Of a stretch of 64,000 nucleotides of DNA, positions 37,012 through 46,943 are shown one piece after another (position 1 is the stretch's first letter; each line of letters starts with the position of its first letter). This stretch comes from an uncultured Opitutaceae bacterium. GTDB lineage: Bacteria; Verrucomicrobiota; Verrucomicrobiia; Opitutales; Opitutaceae. The stretch spans positions 62,001-126,000 of the forward strand of contig CAITBM010000026.1 of assembly GCA_903890485.1 (NCBI GenBank), read 5' to 3'. A program made the translations under genes and the position numbers. The notes beneath the pieces are model-generated. The model saw only the letters and a program-made list of their open reading frames with translations, did no database searches and was not told where the DNA came from.

Positions 37012-38061
37012 ATGCCCATCTCAAAGCACTTTCAAGGAAGGTCCACCGTGCGCTGGGGTATCATCGGCTGCGGGGATGTGACCGAGATCAAGAGCGGGCC
37101 GGGGTTTCGAAAGGCCCGGGGGTCGGCACTGGTCGCGGTGATGCGCCGCAATTCGGCCCTGGCCGAGGACTATGCCAAGCGCCACGGGGTCCCGCGCTGG
37201 TATGCCGACGCACATGCCCTCATCGCCGACCCCGAGGTTGACGCCGTGTACATAGCGACGCCGCCGGACTCGCACTGCGACTATGCACTCGCCGTTGCGG
37301 CGGCGGGGAAGCCCGCACTTGTCGAAAAACCGATGGCGCGGAATCTGGCGGAGTGCAACCGGATGGTTGAGGCCTTTGAGCGCGCCGGCCTTCCACTCTT
37401 TGTCGCCTATTACTACAGGTCCCTTCCGTATGTTGTGAAGGTTGCCGAGCTCTTGAGGGACGGAGCGATCGGGCGTGTCACCGGGGTCACCTACCGGATG
37501 GTCGAGCCGCACCACAGGCGGGGCATGCCATGGCGGGTCGATGTCGCGGTTGCCGGTTCCGGGCACTTCCTGGACGTGGGCTCCCATTCGCTGGACCTCC
37601 TGGACCACCTGCTTGGGCCGCTGGAGCAGGTCGAGGGCAAGGCGGCCAATCTGGCATCGGATTACGAAGCGGAGGACACGGTGGCCCTCACGTTCCGGAC
37701 TCCGGGTGGCGCCCTGGGCGCTATGATGTGGAATTTCGCGAGTGACCTCCACGACGACCTCATGCGTATCGCGGGAACCGAAGGGGAGATCGTATTCCCG
37801 ATGTATTCCCAGGTGCCCGTTAAGGTAACAACCGCCGCGGGAACGCGGGAGGTGGAGGTCGACTTCCCGCAACACGTGGCGCAGCCCTTCATCCAGACCG
37901 TGGTCGACGACCTGCTGGGCATTGGCGCTTGTCCGAGCACCGGCGAATCCGCCCGGAGGACGTCCCGGATCATGGACCATGTGCTTTCCGGCTATTACGG
38001 CGGCAGGAACGATGAGTTCTGGGCCCGTTCCGCTTCCTGGCCCGGTCGCCGCAGGCGTTAA
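37012..38061 (+). CDS. Gfo/Idh/MocA family oxidoreductase
   Basis: A 349-residue NAD(P)-dependent dehydrogenase with Rossmann motif RWGIIGCGDVTE (about 14-25), YIATPPDSHCDYA, and the EKPMA motif near residue 108. The C-terminal domain has VGSHSLDLLDHLLGP, as in 1,5-anhydrofructose reductase-like enzymes. It follows the SGNH/DUF1080 gene by 35 bases and may belong to the same sugar-processing unit. Substrate not determinable. Confidence 0.87.
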   Translation: MPISKHFQGRSTVRWGIIGCGDVTEIKSGPGFRKARGSALVAVMRRNSALAEDYAKRHGVPRWYADAHALIADPEVDAVYIATPPDSHCDYALAVAAAGKPALVEKPMARNLAECNRMVEAFERAGLPLFVAYYYRSLPYVVKVAELLRDGAIGRVTGVTYRMVEPHHRRGMPWRVDVAVAGSGHFLDVGSHSLDLLDHLLGPLEQVEGKAANLASDYEAEDTVALTFRTPGGALGAMMWNFASDLHDDLMRIAGTEGEIVFPMYSQVPVKVTTAAGTREVEVDFPQHVAQPFIQTVVDDLLGIGACPSTGESARRTSRIMDHVLSGYYGGRNDEFWARSASWPGRRRR

Positions 38062-38122
38062 GGCTTGGTCCCGGATCGAGCGTTCCCTTAGACGGCGATT
38101 AAGCTTAGGCCCGTGCCCCAGG

Positions 38123-39118
38123 CTATTTGGCCGGCTCTGCGACCTCGCCGAGGTTCTTAACTTCGCCGATGTCGACCTTCCCTTCTAGGACCCGTTTCCT
38201 CAGGAGGCCGTTGCTCGGCTCGCCAAAGTATTGGGAGGCGTAGCGGGCCATGACCGGAAGCGCCTTTTCGAACTGGTTGCGTCTCTCGCTAATGCTAAAC
38301 CGTGTCTCCCAGAGCAGCTTGTGCTTCTTCTCCTTCCACATCAGCTGGAAATCGTAGGCCATCAGGACCACGAAATACCTGTTCTCCTCGATCTCCATCT
38401 CGATGTCCTTGCGCTCGACGTCAAATGCCGTGCCCCTCACGTACCGCCCGCGCTCTGAGGCGATCAACCCTGCGGAGTCGTAGCCCAGCATCATCGCGTT
38501 CCTGAAATCGGCGTTGTCCCGGATGTCGTTCATCATGCTGAGAACGTGGAGCGCGTTGGACTGGTCGCTGAGGTCCTCGTCCCTGGCTCCTACGGTGGAG
38601 CTGGTGCCGATCCCCTGGCCCAGTTTGAGGCCAATCCCGTTCCTCACTGCCGACGACGTGCCAAGTGCGTCCGCGGGACTTAGCGTGTTGTTTATGCCAT
38701 CCATGACTCCGCTCAGGTTGGAGTCGGCCACGGAGCTTCCAAACGAGGGGGAGACATGGGTCATCCCCCAGTAAACCATGATGAGGAGCTTCGTCTCTTT
38801 CGGGTTCCCTGCCGGGAGGTAGCTTCGTTCCGCCAGGGGCGCTGCTATCACCCGAGCAACCTTCTCGAAGTTCTGATTGTCGAGTGTCTTGTCGGCAATC
38901 TGGCCCTCCCATTCGCCGCCCTTGCCAAAAGCATAGTACTCGGGCTGAAAGCTGCCGTCCGGGCGCTTGGTGCGCACGTAGTCGGCGCACACCTTTGCCG
39001 ATACTGTCGTGACGCCGTCGACATCTTTGTCGACTGGCTTAGTGGCAGCCATGCCAGAAAGGCCAGAGGAGGCCAAAAGGAGAAGTGAGGCGATCCTGAA
39101 CGGGGCGGGGGTTTTCAT
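38123..39118 (-). CDS. Exported protein of unknown function
   Basis: A 331-residue protein with a signal peptide (residues about 1-24, ending SGMAA). The mature part has no motif I recognise. Visible features are a VYWGMTHVSPSFG stretch, a Ser/Gly-rich middle (residues about 125-170) and a Lys/Glu-rich segment near 250-275 (DFQLMWKEKKHKLLWE). Two methionines upstream (to 39181) are possible starts, but the signal peptide begins at 39118. It stands alone between an oxidoreductase and a sensor kinase. Confidence 0.65.
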   Translation of the reverse strand: MKTPAPFRIASLLLLASSGLSGMAATKPVDKDVDGVTTVSAKVCADYVRTKRPDGSFQPEYYAFGKGGEWEGQIADKTLDNQNFEKVARVIAAPLAERSYLPAGNPKETKLLIMVYWGMTHVSPSFGSSVADSNLSGVMDGINNTLSPADALGTSSAVRNGIGLKLGQGIGTSSTVGARDEDLSDQSNALHVLSMMNDIRDNADFRNAMMLGYDSAGLIASERGRYVRGTAFDVERKDIEMEIEENRYFVVLMAYDFQLMWKEKKHKLLWETRFSISERRNQFEKALPVMARYASQYFGEPSNGLLRKRVLEGKVDIGEVKNLGEVAEPAK

Positions 39119-39316
39119 GGCGAAGGCTTTTCCGTGATCTGTCGGTTGCTCGATACGGCATTCAATCACTTTCAGGGGCAATGGAGAAGGATTTACAGGG
39201 GGGTGTGCAGACCACGGGCACCGGATTGTCCGTGCGGCACCTTGTGCGAATCCTTCTGGGGATAAAATCTATCTATTGTATTTACCCTGAGCCAAGTTAG
39301 CCTCCGCGGTCTCATC

Positions 39317-41806
39317 GTGGAATCGGCAATCAAGCGATCTAAGGCGCTCGGCGCTACCGGATACGTTCTGTTGGCTGCCGTTTTGGTTTTTGCGGCCGGG
39401 TACGCCTTGGTTCGCCAGCGTCCCCCCGCCTTCGATCACGGGAAAGTGTACCGGATCGGCTACGGCAACGACGCGCCCTACCACTTTGTCGGGCCGGACG
39501 GCTCGCCGATGGGACTCGCCGTCGAACTCGTGCGGGAGGCGGCACGGCGCTCGGGCATCAAGCTCGAATGGGTCCCGGGCACAGGGTTCAACCTGGATAC
39601 TGTGGACATGTGGGTGCTCGCGACGATAACGCCGGAGCGGCTCAAGCTGTTGCACTTGACCGAGCCCTATCTCCAGGCGGAGATCGCATTTCTCGTCCGT
39701 GCCGACAGCCCGATCCGAAATGCCGCCGAGCTAAGTAAGGCCCGGATCAGCTGCCGCAACCTACCGGTCGTAATCCAGGTGCTGCGTCAACTGATGCCCG
39801 AGGCACAAGTTGTAGTGGCTGACGGCAGCAAGGGAACCTTCGCGGAACTGGCCGAGGGAAGGTCGGACGCGATCTTCATCGACCAGCATGTCCTCTTGAT
39901 GTCGCTCCTGCACGGCGATCCGCACGTGGCGCTCAGGATGCTCCCGTCGCGGTCGCCGAGGCGACCGCTGGCCATCGCCTCCACCTTCGCGAGCGCAGCG
40001 GTGGCCGACGAGCTTCGCCGTTCGATGCAGGAAATGGGCGAGGACCGCAGCTCCACGCCGATCATCGAGCGGTGGACGTTCTTCTTTGACCCCGCCAATG
40101 CCATTGTCGGGGAGACGGCGCACGAGAAAGCCCGGGTGGAGCGGCTCGTGATCGGCCTCGTGGGGATGGCGATCGTGATCTTGATCATGGTCGGCCTTAT
40201 CGTCTGGTCCCGTCGCCAGGCCGCACAGCTCCTCCAGACGAGGAAGCTCCTTCGAGAGGTTGCTGATCGAGTCCCGGGCCTTGTCTTCCAGCTAAGGCTA
40301 AACGCCGATGGGACGTTCTGCTTGCCCTATGCGAGCGAGGCGATCCGGAAGATCTATCATGTGACACCGGATTCGGTGCTCACCGATGGAACAGCGGTGC
40401 TCATGGCCGTGCACCCCGAGGACCGAGAAAAATTCAAGGCTTCCATAAGTCAGTCCGCTGCTCAGCTCACGCCGTGGCAGCACGAGTTTCGCGTGCAGTT
40501 CGACGAGGGCCCCTTGCGCTGGCACTCGGGTAACGCGCTGCCGCAGCACGACCACGGCGGCGTAACGCTCTTCCACGGCTTTATAACCGACATCACTGAG
40601 GCGAAGGCCGCCGAGGAGGCGATGGAGAGCTTCGAGCGCAAGATCCAGCAGACGCAGAAGCTTGAGAGCCTGGGTCTTCTTGCGGGAGGCATTGCCCACG
40701 ATTTCAACAACATCCTCACCAGCATCCTTGGGAGCGCGGACCTCGCGATGCACAGCATCACAGCGGGTGCGCCCGCGCAGGAATATCTCAGGTCCGTGAA
40801 GCAGGGATGTCGGCGCGCGGCCGAGCTGTGCAAGCAGATGCTCGCGTACTCCGGCAAGGGCCGCTTCGAGATACGCAAAGTGTAGTTGAATACCCTTGTC
40901 GAGGAAACGGCGGAATTGCTGAGGCTCTCCATCAGCAAACAGGCGGAACTCCGATATGACCTTAGCCCAAACCTCCCGAGCATCGAGGCGGACACGACCC
41001 AGATGCGACAGGTGATCATGAATTTGGTGATCAACGCATCCGAGGCGATCGGTGCAGGCAACGGCTTGATCAGCCTGAGCACTTCGGTCATGCGGGTCCC
41101 TAAGGATGATCCGATCGGCCTGATGCTCGCACCCGAGCACGCCGCCGGAACCTACGTTTGCCTGGAGGTCAGCGACACGGGGTGCGGCATGAGTGCAGAA
41201 ACACAGGCCCGAATCTTCGATCCTTTTTTCACCACGAAATTCACGGGGCGCGGGCTGGGTCTCGCCGCCGTGCACGGCATAGTTCGGGGACACAAGGGAG
41301 TGATGAAAGTCTACTCGGAGCTTGGCCGAGGAACTACGTTTAAGTTGCTCTTTCCCGCAGCTGAAGGGGAGAACGATCCGTCCCCGGGCACCTCGGCGGC
41401 CCGTGCGCCGGCGGAGTGGCGCGGCAAGGGTTGCATCCTTGTCGTGGACGACGAAGAGGCTGTGCGCAGGGCGTTGTCCGCCATGCTAAAGAATCTCGGC
41501 TTTACCGTGGTGCTCGCAAGCGACGGACGGGAGGGTCTCGAGAAATTCCGCCAGACCCCGGCGCAATTTGCGGCGGTGCTGATGGACTTAACGATGCCGC
41601 AGCTTAACGGGAAACAGGCGTTCGCTGAACTTCGGCGGATCCATCAGGACGTTCGCGTCGTGCTCATGAGCGGCTTTAGCGAGGAGGAGGCTGCGCCCGA
41701 GCTTGTCGGCAAGAAGCTCGCCGGGTTCCTCCAGAAACCGTTTGAGTTTGAAGCCCTCATAGGCGTGTTGCAGCGCGCCTTAGGTGAGACTCAGGCCGAG
41801 TCTTGA
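39317..41806 (+). pseudogene. Hybrid sensor histidine kinase interrupted by an in-frame TAG
   Basis: One continuous reading frame of 829 codons is broken only by TAG at 40883-40885. Order of domains: membrane segment (about 14-33), periplasmic SBP_bac_3-type sensor (about 45-260), second membrane segment (about 275-298), PAS (about 312-420), HisKA with catalytic His461 in AHDFNNIL. After the stop come HATPase (NLVINASEAIG, VSDTGCGM, GRGLGLAAVHG) and a receiver (VVDDEEAV, phospho-Asp in VLMDLTMPQ, Lys in LQKPF). The TAG falls in the linker between HisKA and ATPase domains. A TTG follows it directly, so two separate polypeptides by reinitiation are possible; nonsense mutation, sequencing error or read-through are the alternatives. 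Confidence 0.8.
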
Positions 41807-41896
41807 ACTTTCCTGTGCGTTCGTGGGTTCGGTACGGAAAAGGGGCGCTTATGCGGACGAAAGGGGCCCGGGCGGCGAGGCCAGGACCCCTGCGAA

Positions 41897-42994
41897 CTAG
41901 GGAATCGTCGTCAGCAGCATCGGGTCCGAATTCGTGGACCCGGCGGAATCCGTCACCACGCACCGGTACATATTCTGGTTTTGGGCCATGCTTGTCACGG
42001 GCACATATAGGGTTGCGGCCGTCGAACCGGCGTCCGTCCACGTCGTGCCGAAGTCGGTCGATAACTGCCACAGGTAGGTTAGCTCTGACGCCCCAGAGGC
42101 CGTTACTCGGAACGACGCCGTCGTGTTTACCTTCGCAGTGGTCGAGCCATCGTTCAGCCCGTCCCCATAGATGTCCGAGTTTGAAACAATCGGGTCCGAG
42201 ACATCCAACCTTCCCGGGTTCGTTGTGATGCTCGAGCCGTTGTTCTTATCGGTCACGATCGCCCTAAACAGGTTCCCGTTGTCGGTGGATACCGGCACAG
42301 GAACATAGATCGTTTGGGCGTCCCCTGAAATGACGTAGCGCCCCCCGCTTGAGATCAAGTTCCAGGTGGTGCCGCCGTCCGTCGACAAAAACCATTGGAC
42401 GGTGTAACCGCCTCCCGATCCTCCGGAGTAGGTTGGGGAAAAGGTGACGACGCTGGGAGTCGCACCCAGCAATAGCGGCCGATGAAAGGGAGGGGAGGAA
42501 AGGTAGTAGTCGCAGTCCTGGGATGGAGGTGGAGGCGAAGCGAGGTTTTGGGCGAGAAACCGTCCTCCGGGGTCTTGGATCAGGCTGACCTGGTTGCTCG
42601 GATTTGCCGTCACATAGAGGAGGGCCGTGTTGCTCAAGGCGAAGGAGGTGCCGCTGTAAGCCAGGCATCGGATGGAGCAATTGTTCAACAGGAGCGGCAC
42701 CAGCGGAAGCCTAAGGGACTGCGTATCGGCCGTGCCCGCGCTCCAGATGAAATTGTCTATCGGGACCCATACGGAACCGGTGAACGATATCTGCCATTGA
42801 TAGTTTGTCGCGTTGCTCGCCGCAGCGTCGAACCCGGCCGTCGTGCCCACTCCTGCCGACAACGTGGAGGGCTGAAGCGTGAAAAGGGGCGCTGCGCCAA
42901 ACACGGTCGTTGGCCCGAGGGATGAGGCCAAGAAAACGGCCAGGGCCAATCCGCGAAGGTTGGTGATCGGCATCAATTGCGTCGAATGACTCAC
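41897..42994 (-). CDS. Secreted Ig-like repeat protein
   Basis: A 365-residue exported protein with a hydrophobic leader near residues 10-33 and at least three Ig-like repeats carrying YQWQIS, VQWFLSTDGGTTW and YLWQLSTDFGTTW followed by Y(V/R)VPV or RCVVTD motifs. Such repeats occur in Opitutaceae-type surface proteins. No catalytic or anchoring domain is visible. Single gene, convergent with the sensor kinase. Confidence 0.72.
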   Translation of the reverse strand: MSHSTQLMPITNLRGLALAVFLASSLGPTTVFGAAPLFTLQPSTLSAGVGTTAGFDAAASNATNYQWQISFTGSVWVPIDNFIWSAGTADTQSLRLPLVPLLLNNCSIRCLAYSGTSFALSNTALLYVTANPSNQVSLIQDPGGRFLAQNLASPPPPSQDCDYYLSSPPFHRPLLLGATPSVVTFSPTYSGGSGGGYTVQWFLSTDGGTTWNLISSGGRYVISGDAQTIYVPVPVSTDNGNLFRAIVTDKNNGSSITTNPGRLDVSDPIVSNSDIYGDGLNDGSTTAKVNTTASFRVTASGASELTYLWQLSTDFGTTWTDAGSTAATLYVPVTSMAQNQNMYRCVVTDSAGSTNSDPMLLTTIP

Positions 42995-43367
42995 GGTCGC
43001 TTTTTCCCCGCTTTGCCCCCGCGCCTTTTGCCTCGAAGATATAAATACGTATATCGAACCGTATAATGGACGGCGGGGGCGCGCCGGGTCCGCGCAAACC
43101 TATTGGCTATGGCAAGGCCTTCAAATAATATAGCTGCGCATTTCTCGACTTTGCGTGTGGGCAAGGGATGCACATGCCTGGTGCCGACCCGCACGGAAGC
43201 GCGGCGTGGGTGACCGTCGACAGGGCTTTGAAATCGCGCCAGCGATCACGGCCACGAGGTCGAATCGCGTGGCTGGCGTGGGCTTCAGTTCGGGGCGCCT
43301 CGGGGCAACGGAAGCTTCCCGCGAGATGGGGAAAGGGCGGCCGGCTTGAGGTTGCCCCTTTTGAAAG
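42995..43367. other. Intergenic region, AT-rich promoter patch then nothing recognised
   Basis: This 373-base stretch lies upstream of the Ig-like protein gene (minus). A strongly AT-rich patch at about 43038-43068 (AAGATATAAATACGTATATC and TATAAT) is a likely promoter area. The GC-rich remainder up to the tRNA has no gene I can support. Confidence 0.45.
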
Positions 43368-43457
<90 letters not shown>

Positions 43458-43618
43458 GTGTACCGGAAACCCGTGTTGTCCGTCAGTCGAAGGGAAGATC
43501 AAAGGCCAAGGGGAGGGGGAGGGTCAAACGCAATCTCCACCAGGGTCGTGAGAATCTCTTCGAAAGGCTGCCCGGGTGATCTCCCTCGCGCGGATCAATT
43601 CAACTTAGCAAACATAGG

Positions 43619-43655
43619 TTGACGGAACCCATCGATCGATCTATCGTCATACGGC
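43619..43655 (+). promoter_or_regulatory. Candidate vapBC promoter with palindromic operator
   Basis: TTGACG (43619-43624), a 17-base spacer and TATCGT (43642-43647) form a plausible sigma-70 promoter just before the antitoxin ATG at 43656. The spacer contains the perfect palindrome ATCGATCGAT (43631-43640), well placed for autorepression by the VapB dimer. Confidence 0.5.
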
Positions 43656-43862
43656 ATGCAAACCGTAACTATATCTCCTAAGTTTCAGGTCGTAATTCCT
43701 CAACGCGTGCGTGAATCCATGGGCCTTCGCTCCGGAGAAAAGGCACACGTCATCTCGTTTCGCAATCGGATCGAGATCATCCCATTGCGTGACGTCAAAA
43801 AATTACGAGGGTATCTGAGTGGAATCGATACTTCATTTGAACGGGAAGCCGACCGTGTATGA
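43656..43862 (+). CDS. vapB: AbrB/MazE-family antitoxin (VapB-like)
   Basis: A 68-residue protein with the swapped-hairpin AbrB DNA-binding domain: TVTISPKFQVVIPQRVRESMGL is the family signature, followed by an acidic and basic tail that should bind the toxin. Its stop overlaps the VapC ATG (ATGA, 43859-43862). It probably represses its own promoter through the palindrome upstream. Base composition is lower in GC than neighbouring housekeeping genes, in line with transfer. Confidence 0.87.
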   Translation: MQTVTISPKFQVVIPQRVRESMGLRSGEKAHVISFRNRIEIIPLRDVKKLRGYLSGIDTSFEREADRV

Positions 43863-44242
43863 ACGTTGTCGATTCCTCGGCTTGGTTGGCCTACTTCTCA
43901 GAGGAGAAAAATTCCGCCTTTTTTGCGGATGCGATTGAGGACACTGAGTTATTGATCGTACCCGTGATATGCCTTTACGAGGTGTTTAAGGTGGTTCTGC
44001 GGGAAAGGGGTGAGGACGACGCGCTCCAGGCAGTATCCGCAATGCAACAGGGCGTTGTTGTAGATTTGGACAGCGATCTTGCGTTGGAGGCGGCGATAAT
44101 CGGTCACGAGGAGAAATTCGCTTTTGCGGATTCTGTGATCTACGCGGTTGCCAAACGGCACAACGCGACTGTCTGGACTCAAGACGAGCATTTTTTCGGA
44201 CGAGCCAATGTGCGTTTTAAAGCAAAGGGAAGAAAGCCCTAA
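43859..44242 (+). CDS. vapC: PIN-domain toxin (VapC-like ribonuclease)
   Basis: A 127-residue PIN-domain endoribonuclease. Acidic active-site residues lie in VVDSSAW (Asp5), LYEVFK (Glu), FADSVIYA (Asp) and WTQDEHF (Asp), the VapC order. Translationally coupled to the antitoxin. VapC toxins cut tRNA or rRNA; the target here is unknown. The pair lies between two copies of a tRNA-Ser 5' half. Confidence 0.88.
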   Translation: MNVVDSSAWLAYFSEEKNSAFFADAIEDTELLIVPVICLYEVFKVVLRERGEDDALQAVSAMQQGVVVDLDSDLALEAAIIGHEEKFAFADSVIYAVAKRHNATVWTQDEHFFGRANVRFKAKGRKP

Positions 44243-44780
44243 CGAATCAACGGATCCGACTCTCGCGTCAGGCACGCTTGGTGCCGGGCACCAGTCGCGC
44301 TTTACTTAACGCGGATCGATTCAACGTCGCAGGTCTTCGAGGGTTCGAAAAAGGAGCGTTGGCGAACGCGAAGGCTACCGTATCTAATGGGGTGATACAA
44401 ATAGGTACCGCTGCCGAGACGGAAGGGATGCCTCTACCTTCAAAAGACCGACCAGAAACCGACCAAAATCAAAAATTAGCAAAATCAGAGCCGCCAATGG
44501 TAATTGATAGGCAACGAGTTACCTATGCGGCTCGAATTCATACACCATGATTTCCAATCATGCACATTCGACCACTCTGCCACCTCTCCGTGGGCCTGAC
44601 CGACAGCTTGTCCGTCGGGACAAGGGGAAGATCAAAGCTCACGCGGCTGCATAGGATCAAATGCATTCTCCACGTGGCTTTGTTCCCATCTTTTTGGGTC
44701 CAGCGGGCAATAGGCTGGGTGGGGGAACAACGGGGTTGCAGTCCCGGGATTGGGGGGGCTTCATTTTGCGCCATTACCCC
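44243..44780. other. Gene-free region after vapC holding the tRNA half-copy
   Basis: This 538-base stretch has no supportable gene. At about 44309-44324 it repeats, with one mismatch, the GCGGATC(A/G)ATTCAAC sequence of 43590-43604. It then holds an A/C-rich segment (AGACCGACCAGAAACCGACC) and, at 44546-44592, the partial tRNA-Ser copy plus about 80 bases of diverged similarity to the region upstream of the intact tRNA. The final 100 bases should contain the GH2 promoter. Confidence 0.55.
44546..44592. repeat. Direct repeat copy 2: partial tRNA-Ser 5' half
   Basis: Exact 47-base copy of 43414-43460 in the same orientation, ending abruptly in the anticodon stem; the T arm and 3' acceptor strand are absent, so this is not a functional tRNA. 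With copy 1 it brackets about 1.1 kb containing vapBC. Confidence 0.87.
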
Positions 44781-46865
44781 ATGAGAGTTCTCCGACTTAC
44801 CCTGGGCGCAGCACTCGTCCTAGCCGCGCTCGGGCTCTCGCTCTCCGCGGCCCCTGCGGGGGACGGGCGCCAGCTGATCAACCTGGATGCGGGATGGCGA
44901 TTCCTCGGCGGAGAAGAGCCCCATGCCCAGGAGGTGGCCTTTGACGACCTGGCCTGGGAAAAAGTCGATCTTCCCCACACCTGGAACGCGCAGGACGGAC
45001 AGTCCGGGGGCGGCTACCGCCGCGGCGCCGGCTGGTACCGCCGGCATCTGGAGGTTTCCCCGAGCCTCTCGGGCAGGCGGCTCTACCTGCAGTTTGACGG
45101 CGCCTGCCTCGCGGCCGACGTCTTTGTGAACGGGGTACATCTCGGCAACCACCAGGGCGGTTTCGCGCGGTTCCGGTTCGACGCCACGGGCATTTTGAGG
45201 CCGGGGGCTGACAACGTGATCGCCGTCCGCGTCGACAATGCCGACCTGGGCATTCCGCCGGCCTCCTCCGATTTTACGCTCTTCGGGGGGCTTTACCGCG
45301 ACGTGTTCCTGCTCGCCACGGACCCGGTCCAGGTGGCGACCATGGACCGCGCATCGTCGGGAGTCTTCGTGGAACAGCAGCAGGTGAACGCGGAGGTGGC
45401 CAAGCTCCTCGTCCGAGCCGAGGTGGAGAACCACGGTTCGCTTCCGAGGGTGGTGGACGTGCGCATGGTGGTCCTGGACCACGCCCACAAGCCCGTGGGC
45501 GCGGCCGAGACCACGCTCCGCTTGCACCTCGACGCCAACGGGGTGGAGGACGTGACCAAGGCTCTGTCGGTCACCCGCCCGCACCTTTGGGACGGGCGCC
45601 GGGACCCCTACCTCTACACGATTCGCGTGGAGGTGCGGCCGGTGGCCGCCAACGGCGACTTGGGCGAGGTCTCCGACGCGGTTGAGGAACCCCTTGGGCT
45701 CAGGAGCTTCTCCGTGGATCCGGACAGGGGATTCATCCTGAACGGCCACTACCTTGACCTGCGCGGGTTCAACCGGCACCAGGACTGGCCCGACAAGGGA
45801 TGGGCCATATCCGAGAGCGACGAGGCCGTGGACTTCGACCTCATGCTGGAGGCCGGCTCGACCGCGGTCCGCGTGTCCCATTACCAGCAGTCGAACTCCT
45901 GGTACGACCGCTGCGACCGGGCTGGCCTTGTCGCCTGGGCCGAGATCCCCGACTGGCAGAAGATCCTCGGGACCCCCGAGTTTCTTGACAGCGCAAAGAG
46001 GCAGCTGGCCGAGATGATCCTCCAGGAATACAACCACCCGTCGATCTGCTTCTGGGGCCTGGGCAACGAGACGGGGGGGCCAGCCGCGCTCCCGACCCTC
46101 CAAGCCCTTAAGCCCGTTGCCCGGCTCCTGGACCCGACGCGGCCGACCACCTATGCCTCTAACCACGACAGCGGCGACCCGAAGGACTGGGTGACCGACG
46201 TCGTGGCGTTCAACCGCTACGACGGATGGTACCGAGGGGAGCTTGCCGCCTTCGGGCCCTGGCTCGACAGGGCCCACCGGGAGCACCCGAAAAACGCCAT
46301 CGGGATGAGCGAGTTTGGGGCCGGCGGCAGCATCTTCCAGCATGAGGACAATCCCGCCGGCCCGAGGCCGAACGGACCCTTCCATCCCGAGGAGTACCAG
46401 AACACCTACCACGAGGCGTACCTGGCCGCCCTAAATGCGCGGCCCTTCGTGTGGTGCAAGTTCATCTGGTGCCTCCACGACTTTCCCTCGGACGGGCGGA
46501 ACGAGGGCGACCATGCGGGGCGCAATGACAAGGGTCTGGTGACCTTCGACCGAAAGGTGAAAAAGGACGCCTTCTACCTTTACAAGGCCAACTGGAGCGA
46601 CCTGCCGGTCCTTCACCTGGTCAGCAGCCGTTTTGTGGATCGGCTGGAGGCGGTCACCGGGGTGAAGGTCTACTCGAACGCGACGGAGGTCACCCTTGAG
46701 GTGAACGGAAGGGTGATCGGGACTCAAAAGGACCCCTCCGGCTCGCGCATCTTCACCTGGCCGGGGGTCGTCCTGGCCCCAGGGGCCAACGCCGTGGTCG
46801 CCCGGGCTCATTTTGGAGCAAACGAGGTGACGGATTCGTGCACTTGGACCCTGAAAACGCGCTAA
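44781..46865 (+). CDS. Exported glycoside hydrolase family 2 (beta-galactosidase-like)
   Basis: A 694-residue GH2 enzyme with a signal peptide (1-24, LSLSAAPAG). The N-terminal sugar-binding jelly roll (WRFLGGEEP, LPHTWNAQD, GAGWYRRHL, VFVNGVHLGNHQGG) precedes the Ig-like domain and the TIM barrel with the acid/base Glu in LGNETGG (near 425) and the nucleophile in GMSEFGAGG (near 511). It should cleave beta-linked galactosides or similar glycans in the periplasm or outside. ATG 44781 starts the signal peptide; an open frame to 44661 is not needed. Confidence 0.9.
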   Translation: MRVLRLTLGAALVLAALGLSLSAAPAGDGRQLINLDAGWRFLGGEEPHAQEVAFDDLAWEKVDLPHTWNAQDGQSGGGYRRGAGWYRRHLEVSPSLSGRRLYLQFDGACLAADVFVNGVHLGNHQGGFARFRFDATGILRPGADNVIAVRVDNADLGIPPASSDFTLFGGLYRDVFLLATDPVQVATMDRASSGVFVEQQQVNAEVAKLLVRAEVENHGSLPRVVDVRMVVLDHAHKPVGAAETTLRLHLDANGVEDVTKALSVTRPHLWDGRRDPYLYTIRVEVRPVAANGDLGEVSDAVEEPLGLRSFSVDPDRGFILNGHYLDLRGFNRHQDWPDKGWAISESDEAVDFDLMLEAGSTAVRVSHYQQSNSWYDRCDRAGLVAWAEIPDWQKILGTPEFLDSAKRQLAEMILQEYNHPSICFWGLGNETGGPAALPTLQALKPVARLLDPTRPTTYASNHDSGDPKDWVTDVVAFNRYDGWYRGELAAFGPWLDRAHREHPKNAIGMSEFGAGGSIFQHEDNPAGPRPNGPFHPEEYQNTYHEAYLAALNARPFVWCKFIWCLHDFPSDGRNEGDHAGRNDKGLVTFDRKVKKDAFYLYKANWSDLPVLHLVSSRFVDRLEAVTGVKVYSNATEVTLEVNGRVIGTQKDPSGSRIFTWPGVVLAPGANAVVARAHFGANEVTDSCTWTLKTR

Positions 46866-46943
46866 AATGGGCGGCAGGCCAAAACCTTCTTGCGCGGTGT
46901 AGGTGGCCCGGTACGGTTGGGTGGTTTTTGCCGAAAATCCACC

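Noticed and set aside
44278-44550. 90-codon open frame after vapC
   Set aside because: No family similarity, ends inside the tRNA half-copy, composition not protein-like.
44546-44592. Second functional tRNA-Ser gene
   Set aside because: Only the 5' half is present; variable arm, T arm and 3' acceptor strand are missing.
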